Of a stretch of DNA of 64,000 bases, positions 58,046-64,000 are shown one piece after another. The notes beneath the pieces were generated by a model. That model did not search any database, was not told where the DNA came from, and saw only the letters and a list, made by a program, of their open reading frames with translations. The stretch is from NCBI GenBank assembly GCA_027488815.1, contig JAIYAX010000012.1, forward strand, positions 595,379 through 659,378. The letters are read 5' to 3'. The DNA comes from Cytophagaceae bacterium. GTDB taxonomy: Bacteria > Bacteroidota > Bacteroidia > Cytophagales > JAIYAX01. Position numbers and translations under genes: made by a program. Each line of letters starts with the position of its first letter. Position 1 is the stretch's first letter.

Positions 58046-58880
58046 ACAGAGACCATTGGTCAGCGTCATTTGCATTTGCTTCAACCATGAACGATTTGTA
58101 GCAGAGGCTATTGACTCTGTATTGAAGCAGGACTACCTCTATGTGGAGCTTATCGTGGTAGATAATGGCTCAAATGACAGCAGCCCCCAAATTATTGATC
58201 AAAAAGCCCTTCAGATTGGATTTAAAACCATGCTTCATGACCAAAATCTTGGACACAACAAAGCATTTAACCTGGCCTTTGCCCAGTGTAAAGGAACTTA
58301 TGTCATTGATTTGTCTGCCGACGACCTTCTACACCCGAAGCGAATCTCAAAGCAGGTCAGTTTTTTTCAAAAACAAAGCTCTCAAGTAGGGGTGATTTAC
58401 CACAGGGCTCTATGTATCGATGAAGAAGGCAAGGCTCTTCAGGAATGGCTAAAAGGCAAACCTTTTTATGGGCAAAGTGGGGATTTATTTGGCCCCTTAC
58501 TTATGCGCACCTTCATTCCAACACCTACCATGATGATGAAAAGAGAGGTTCTTGAAGTGCTAGGAGGCTATGACGAAAACCTTTCCTTTGAGGACTTTGA
58601 TTTTTGGGTGAGGTCATCCAGAAGTTTTCACTACGCCTTTCAGGACGAATGCCTAAGCTCATGGAGACAGGTTGCCAGCAGCCATAGCCGGGTGCAGCTT
58701 ACTCATGGTCGAAGACGCATGTTGCAAGATGTGCTCAAGGTGTTGACCTGGGCAAAGAGTCAAATCCAGAAACCTTATGAGAAACGATGCTTTGTAAAAG
58801 GATGCCGGTATTATTTTACACAATGCCTGAAAAATGGGGACTGGGACTTAGCTTTTCGTTTTCTAACATATTTAGTTTAG
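58035..58880 (+). CDS. Glycosyltransferase family 2
   Basis: PLVSVICICFNHERFVAEAIDSVLKQDYLYVELIVVDNGSNDSS, DLSADD. Confidence 0.92.
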   Translation: MPAEQRPLVSVICICFNHERFVAEAIDSVLKQDYLYVELIVVDNGSNDSSPQIIDQKALQIGFKTMLHDQNLGHNKAFNLAFAQCKGTYVIDLSADDLLHPKRISKQVSFFQKQSSQVGVIYHRALCIDEEGKALQEWLKGKPFYGQSGDLFGPLLMRTFIPTPTMMMKREVLEVLGGYDENLSFEDFDFWVRSSRSFHYAFQDECLSSWRQVASSHSRVQLTHGRRRMLQDVLKVLTWAKSQIQKPYEKRCFVKGCRYYFTQCLKNGDWDLAFRFLTYLV

Positions 58881-58910
58881 CTAGACCTCTTTTTCATCAA
58901 GGCAATCCTA

Positions 58911-60056
58911 TCACTCTTCTTCTGAGTTTTTCAGCTTAGCCAATAGATAATAGGCTCCCTTTACCACAATCCGTTCTGATTGTAATTCCTGAGGCAAATG
59001 GCTTACTTGGCGAAATCCATCTGCAACAGGGTCGGCCTTTACAGCAATGGCCTCGTATCTGGATTGATCTTTCTCTTCGGCAGGTCTTTCCACAAAGAGG
59101 TACGTAATGCCTTTGTACTCGGTAAATGCTTCTTCCGGCAGGCAAGGAACTGAGTCTGCACCGGTCTCGATCTCTGCTTCTACAAACTGACCAGGTAGCC
59201 AGGCCGGGTTTTCTTTTTTAAGATGCCCATGCACCCTTATGGTACGACTCTCCGAAATCTTCCTGCCAATCAGGAAAATTTCGGCTTCATGTAGCTCAGG
59301 AGCATTTCCCAACTTAAAATGAATTTTTTGACCCGCTTTCAGTCGGTTAAGGTGTTGTTCAAACACAAAAAGCTCTACATGCAAATGGTCAGTGTCGACC
59401 AGTTCAAAAACGATATCCGTTGGCGACACAAATTGCCCAAGGCTGCTGAATATCTCAGCCACGTATCCATCGATAGGAGACCTCAGCTCGTATCGGCCAC
59501 TGATTTGTTCCGGTTTCAGGTTTTCAGGATCATTCATCAGGGCTTTTAATCGGGCTTGAAGGGCTCTTCTTTTGATGCGTGCCTGTTGTAAACCGGCCAT
59601 CGCCTGCTGCCTTGTTTTTTCAGCATTTACCTGATCCAGGGCCAGAGTTTCCTGACGATTTGACTCCAGTTGGGCCAGCTCCTCCTGATTTTTAGCCTCC
59701 AGAAATTCCTGCTGCAGCTTGATGTACTCCGGATTTTCGAATTCCGCCAGCAGCTCTCCCTTTTTTACCCTGCTGCCCTGCAACACCTTGATCGATTTGA
59801 CAAAACCACCCAGTGGTACGGAAAGGCTCACCATTTGCTGAGGGGGAACATCCAGTTTGCCATTGACCTTAATCTTCTGCTTCAAAAGCCGATAGCTGAA
59901 CATGGACGTCTGAAGCGAGATACCTGCTTTTTGTGTCTCATTCAGGCTGATCATAGCCTTGCTTTCAAGTTCGACTTTTGTCTCTTTTGCTTCTTTGCTG
60001 CAAGCTGTGAACAAAAGACCCGTAAGGAGGATCCAGACCTTGGGTATAGATTTCAT
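58911..60056 (-). CDS. RND periplasmic adaptor lipoprotein (CzcB/CusB-like)
   Basis: Lipobox FTACS; VKSIKVLQGSRVKKGELLAEFENPEYIKLQQEF. Confidence 0.9.
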   Translation of the reverse strand: MKSIPKVWILLTGLLFTACSKEAKETKVELESKAMISLNETQKAGISLQTSMFSYRLLKQKIKVNGKLDVPPQQMVSLSVPLGGFVKSIKVLQGSRVKKGELLAEFENPEYIKLQQEFLEAKNQEELAQLESNRQETLALDQVNAEKTRQQAMAGLQQARIKRRALQARLKALMNDPENLKPEQISGRYELRSPIDGYVAEIFSSLGQFVSPTDIVFELVDTDHLHVELFVFEQHLNRLKAGQKIHFKLGNAPELHEAEIFLIGRKISESRTIRVHGHLKKENPAWLPGQFVEAEIETGADSVPCLPEEAFTEYKGITYLFVERPAEEKDQSRYEAIAVKADPVADGFRQVSHLPQELQSERIVVKGAYYLLAKLKNSEEE

Positions 60057-61306
60057 GGTTCGTTGGTTATGTTCATTCCACTTAAGAATTCCAATTTGAT
60101 GAGGGACTGATGATAGTACCAGATGCTGAGCAGGTATTGTTCCTCAGTTTGAATGGCTTGCCGGAAGGCCATGCTCGCACCCAGAAAGTCAAGCTCTCCC
60201 TTTCGATAGGATAACTCAGCCTTGCTCCTGATTTGGAGTGCAAGCGGCAGTGCACTTTTTTCATAGAATTCAAGCAGTTTTTGCTGTTTTAAAAACTCGG
60301 TTTTCGCTACAGCCCAGTCCGCTTGCCATTGGCGTTTTGCCTGTAGACGGTCCATTTCTTTACCTTGCTTTTGCAGTTTTGCCATTTGTAGCTTCACGGT
60401 AGTAGGCCTAAACCATAGCGGGATAGACACTCCTGCTTGCCATCCCTGAAATCTTTGGCCCCTGCTAGCCAGTTCTCCGTTCCCGATAGGGGCACCGATT
60501 AGGGTCTGGTTGAAATAGCCAATTTGCAGGTCAGGCAGAAATTTGCTGCGCTCCACTTTGATTTCTTCCTGAGCCATTGCCACTTGCAACATGCCTTTTT
60601 TGAGATGCGGGTTCTCCAACGCCAGCATGCTTGCTGTATCCACTTTCAAAGCAAGGCGGTTCCATGAGCTATCTGCAACTGCAAGTTGCTCTTCAAAACC
60701 CAATAAGGCACCCAAATGCCATTGCAGCATCTGCTGATCTTGCCGGGCTCTCTCTATCTGCTGTTTCAGATCCATTTGCTGAAGGGCAGCCTGTTGTTGT
60801 TCAAGCTGAGTACCTTCTCCCGCCCTGTAGCGTATATCCGCTGCCCTGCTCAGGCTGTCAAAAAGACCCGAGAGCTTCTTGAGCAAATCCAGCCTCTCCC
60901 GCTGGACCATCTGCTCCTGAAGGTTGAGCTTGACTGATGTGATCACCTCCAAACGGATCAACTGTTCCTCATTGGCACTGTTGCGACGTATTTGCTCATA
61001 CCATTTTGAGATAGAGACAAAGGCCGTTGGGAAGGTCATTCCTTGACTTATGCTAATGTTTTGGTCTTCACGTGCGCCGCTATTGTATTGTCCCTGCATC
61101 ACTGTAACCTGGGTTTTGTTTAATTCAAAGGCTGTTTTACGTCGTAGACCACTTCTCTCCGTCTCCAGTCGGGCGGAGATCAGTCTGGCATTTTGTGTTT
61201 CTGCCAGTTGCAAAGCCTCATCATAGCGGACAGACCTCTGCGCTGTGGCCAGGGTTGCGGCCAACAAAAAGACTATGAGCAAGAGATGACGAAAATTAAG
61301 ATCCAT
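60053..61306 (-). CDS. TolC family outer membrane protein (CzcC-like)
   Basis: Signal peptide, TolC-like repeats, operon context. Confidence 0.86.
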   Translation of the reverse strand: MDLNFRHLLLIVFLLAATLATAQRSVRYDEALQLAETQNARLISARLETERSGLRRKTAFELNKTQVTVMQGQYNSGAREDQNISISQGMTFPTAFVSISKWYEQIRRNSANEEQLIRLEVITSVKLNLQEQMVQRERLDLLKKLSGLFDSLSRAADIRYRAGEGTQLEQQQAALQQMDLKQQIERARQDQQMLQWHLGALLGFEEQLAVADSSWNRLALKVDTASMLALENPHLKKGMLQVAMAQEEIKVERSKFLPDLQIGYFNQTLIGAPIGNGELASRGQRFQGWQAGVSIPLWFRPTTVKLQMAKLQKQGKEMDRLQAKRQWQADWAVAKTEFLKQQKLLEFYEKSALPLALQIRSKAELSYRKGELDFLGASMAFRQAIQTEEQYLLSIWYYHQSLIKLEFLSGMNITNEP

Positions 61307-64000
61307 GGCTTTCTTTGGTTTTTTTAGGTTGGATCATAGCATAAAGACAAGGCAATACGATAAGGGTAAGAAAGGTAGAGCTAAGCAACCCACCGATGAC
61401 CACCGTAGCCAATGGTCGCTGCACCTCTGCTCCGGCGCTGACTGCCAGGGCCATTGGCAAAAAACCCAAAGAAGCTACAGCTGCTGTCATCAGCACCGGC
61501 CTCAATCGATTTTTGGTGCCCTCCAGAAGCAGGGGAATCAGTTCTTTCAAGGGATCCTCTTTTTTAATCCGGTTAAATTCAGCCACCAGCACAATGCCAT
61601 TCAACACTGCCACTCCAAACAAGGCGATGAAACCTACCCCGGCAGAAATACTAAAAGGCATACCCCTGAGAAGAAGTGCTGCCACTCCGCCTATGCTTGC
61701 CAGGGGTATGGCAGTAAAGATGAGTAAGGCCTGCCTGAAGGACTGAAACGTAAAGTAGAGCATGATAAAAATGAGACTTAAGGCAATAGGCACAGCCACC
61801 ATCAAACGCTCCTTGGCCTTTTTTAAATTCTCAAATTGCCCACCGTAGGTGATGTAATAACCCGCAGGTAGTACCAACTTTTTATTTAAGATGCTTTTGA
61901 TCTCTTCCACTACCGACTCCACATCTCGCCCACGGGTGTTAAAGCCAACAATAGCTCTGCGCTTGGCATCCTCCCTTTGTATCTGTGTGGGTCCGGGGAT
62001 CAAGGAAACCTCTGCCACCTCCGAAAGCGGGATAAGATTGCCGCTTGAGCTTCGAAGGGGTAAACGGTTCAGGTCTTCAAGGCTTTGACGGTAACGGGCA
62101 TCCAGCCTCAAGACCAGTTCATACCGCTTTTCACCCTCGTACACCAGCCCGGCCACCTGACCTGCAAAAGCGGAATGAATGGCCTGATTTACTTCCGTCA
62201 CATTCAAGCCATATCTCGCCATCTTATTTCTTTCAAGCTTCGCTACGATCTGGCTCATCCCGGTAACCTCTTCAACGTACATGTCTTTTACTCCTTCAAC
62301 GCTGGCTACAAGATCAGCCACCTGAGGGGCTAAACTGCTCAGGGTGTCCAGGTCCTCTCCAAAAATCTTTAGGGCAACGTCTTGCTTTACCCCGGTCATG
62401 AGCTCATTGAAACGCATTTGTATGGGTTGAAGGAATCCAAAATTGACACCCGGTATCACTTCCAGCGACTCGCTCATTTTTTCAGCCAGTTCTTCCCTGC
62501 TTTCCGCCTTCTTCCATCGCTCAGGAGGATGCAGCAGGACCATCAGGTCGCAGGCTTCCATTGGCATGGGGTCAGTCGGTATTTCAGCCGCACCGATTTT
62601 ACCAACTACTTCCCGAACCTCATCCGGATATTCTTTGAGCAAAATGGACGAAGCACGGAGGGTGACATCTACGGTATGTTGCAGGCTGCTGCCGGGCAAA
62701 AGCCTTGTTTCCACAGCAAAATCACCCTCTTCCAAGGTTGGGATAAACTCACCTCCCATTCGCAGGAAGGCAATCAGGCTCAGTGTGAAAGCCACAAGGC
62801 TGAGGGCCAGCACCCAGAATTTTTTTCTCAGTGCCAGCTCCAGAGAGGGGCGGTAAAGCTTTTGCAGCCAGGCCATCATTCGGTCAGAAAAATTTTCCTG
62901 ATGCCCCGGCTTTCGGCTCAGCCACAGGGCGCACATCATGGGCACATAGGTGATCGAAAGGAGGAAAGCGCCCAGAATGGCAAAACCCACCGTCTGCGCC
63001 ATCGGTCGGAACATTTTGCCCTCGACCCCTACCAGGGCCAGCAATGGCAGGTAAACGATCAGGATGATGATCTCCCCGAACGCTGCTGAATTCCGTATGC
63101 CTGAGGCAGATTTGTAGACTTCCTGATTCATGCTTTCACGGCTTAGCATTCCTCCTGCCTTGCGTAAGCCCAGGTGATGGAGGGTAGCCTCGACCACGAT
63201 CACGGCCCCGTCCACCACCAATCCAAAATCAATGGCACCTAGGCTCATGAGGTTGCCCGATACACCAAACAATTGCATCAGTGAAACGGCAAAGAGCAAG
63301 GCCAGCGGGATGACCGAAGCCACGATCAACCCGGCTCTCAGGTTGCCCAGAAAAAGCACCAGCACAAAAATGACGATCAGCGCTCCTTCCAGCAGGTTGG
63401 TCTGCACGGTAGAGATAGCCCTGCCCACCAGTTCGCTTCGGTCCAGAAAAGGCTCGATGGTAACTCCTTCAGGCAGGGAGGTTTTGATTTGCTCGATCCT
63501 TTTTTTGACCTGCTCTACGACAGCATCTGAGTTTTCACCCTTGAGCATCAGCACCAATGCACCTACTACCTCACCCTGATCGTTGTAGGTCATGGCCCCG
63601 TAGCGGTTAGCCTGCCCAAAGCGCACTTCAGCCACCTGCCCCACGAGCAAAGGAACGCCTTCAGGACTTAACCGTAAAACAACGTTTCGGATATCGTCCA
63701 AATCTTTCACCAGACCTTCGGAGCGGATGAAATAGGCACGGGGGTTTTTGTCGATATAGGCACCTCCTGTATTTTGGTTGTTGGCTTCCAACGCCGAGTA
63801 GACATCTGAAAGGCTGAGGTTAAAGCTGCGAAGCCTGTTTGGATCTATGGTCACCTCATATTGTTTTACAAAGCCTCCGAATGAGCTCACATCTGCAACC
63901 CCCGGGGTGCCCAGCAATTGCCTTCGAACGATCCAGTCCTGAATACTGCGCAGGGCGACGGCATCGTACTGATCTTCATAGCCGGGTTTGGCTCTTAGGA
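61296..64000 (-). CDS. Heavy-metal efflux RND pump (CzcA-like), 5' end beyond window
   Basis: SLGAIDFGLVVDGAVIVVEA, MFRPMAQTVGFAILGA; frame stays open from 63917 to the window edge (LRAKPGYEDQYDAVALRSIQDWIVRRQ). Confidence 0.93.
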   Translation of the reverse strand, partial: LRAKPGYEDQYDAVALRSIQDWIVRRQLLGTPGVADVSSFGGFVKQYEVTIDPNRLRSFNLSLSDVYSALEANNQNTGGAYIDKNPRAYFIRSEGLVKDLDDIRNVVLRLSPEGVPLLVGQVAEVRFGQANRYGAMTYNDQGEVVGALVLMLKGENSDAVVEQVKKRIEQIKTSLPEGVTIEPFLDRSELVGRAISTVQTNLLEGALIVIFVLVLFLGNLRAGLIVASVIPLALLFAVSLMQLFGVSGNLMSLGAIDFGLVVDGAVIVVEATLHHLGLRKAGGMLSRESMNQEVYKSASGIRNSAAFGEIIILIVYLPLLALVGVEGKMFRPMAQTVGFAILGAFLLSITYVPMMCALWLSRKPGHQENFSDRMMAWLQKLYRPSLELALRKKFWVLALSLVAFTLSLIAFLRMGGEFIPTLEEGDFAVETRLLPGSSLQHTVDVTLRASSILLKEYPDEVREVVGKIGAAEIPTDPMPMEACDLMVLLHPPERWKKAESREELAEKMSESLEVIPGVNFGFLQPIQMRFNELMTGVKQDVALKIFGEDLDTLSSLAPQVADLVASVEGVKDMYVEEVTGMSQIVAKLERNKMARYGLNVTEVNQAIHSAFAGQVAGLVYEGEKRYELVLRLDARYRQSLEDLNRLPLRSSSGNLIPLSEVAEVSLIPGPTQIQREDAKRRAIVGFNTRGRDVESVVEEIKSILNKKLVLPAGYYITYGGQFENLKKAKERLMVAVPIALSLIFIMLYFTFQSFRQALLIFTAIPLASIGGVAALLLRGMPFSISAGVGFIALFGVAVLNGIVLVAEFNRIKKEDPLKELIPLLLEGTKNRLRPVLMTAAVASLGFLPMALAVSAGAEVQRPLATVVIGGLLSSTFLTLIVLPCLYAMIQPKKTKESHGS

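Noticed and set aside
59670-60110. 146-aa + ORF opposite the RND adaptor/TolC junction
   Set aside because: Antisense shadow of two well-supported genes.
62382-63089. 235-aa + ORF, plus 61305-61727, 62443-62856 and 63232-63579
   Set aside because: Antisense to the czcA-like coding frame; protein sequence looks like random reading (His/Gln/Ser-rich).
1-64000. tRNA/rRNA genes, CRISPR arrays, transposons
   Set aside because: None recognised by eye; a tRNAscan/Infernal and CRISPR-finder run would be needed to exclude short RNAs.

Overview
This 64 kb window looks like chromosome from a Bacteroidota (Cytophagales-like) bacterium. It is dense and mostly housekeeping or accessory metabolism. I found no tRNA, rRNA, CRISPR array, transposase or phage module by eye. 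Main blocks: (1) T9SS-related genes (porT next to ubiE, two TPR/PD40/OmpA proteins, and a 2405-aa T9SS cargo protein with a C-terminal sorting domain). (2) A TetR / ABC exporter / HlyD / TolC operon (20.8-26.5 kb). Its ABC ATPase keeps Walker A but has lost the Q-loop, signature, catalytic Glu and H-switch, and a perfect 17-bp inverted repeat lies just upstream of the TetR gene. (3) A pyrD-ftsK-lolA-pyrF-DUF2851 run. (4) A 4.8-kb redox island (44.2-49.0 kb) of seven consecutive predicted lipoproteins, including two MbnH/MauG-like diheme peroxidases flanking an MbnP-like protein, a SCO-like protein and a cytochrome c. This is my best candidate for an under-described system. (5) A small surface-polysaccharide locus (53.7-58.9 kb). 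(6) A CzcCBA-type metal efflux operon running off the right edge. All family calls come from motif recognition in the supplied translations; no searches were run.
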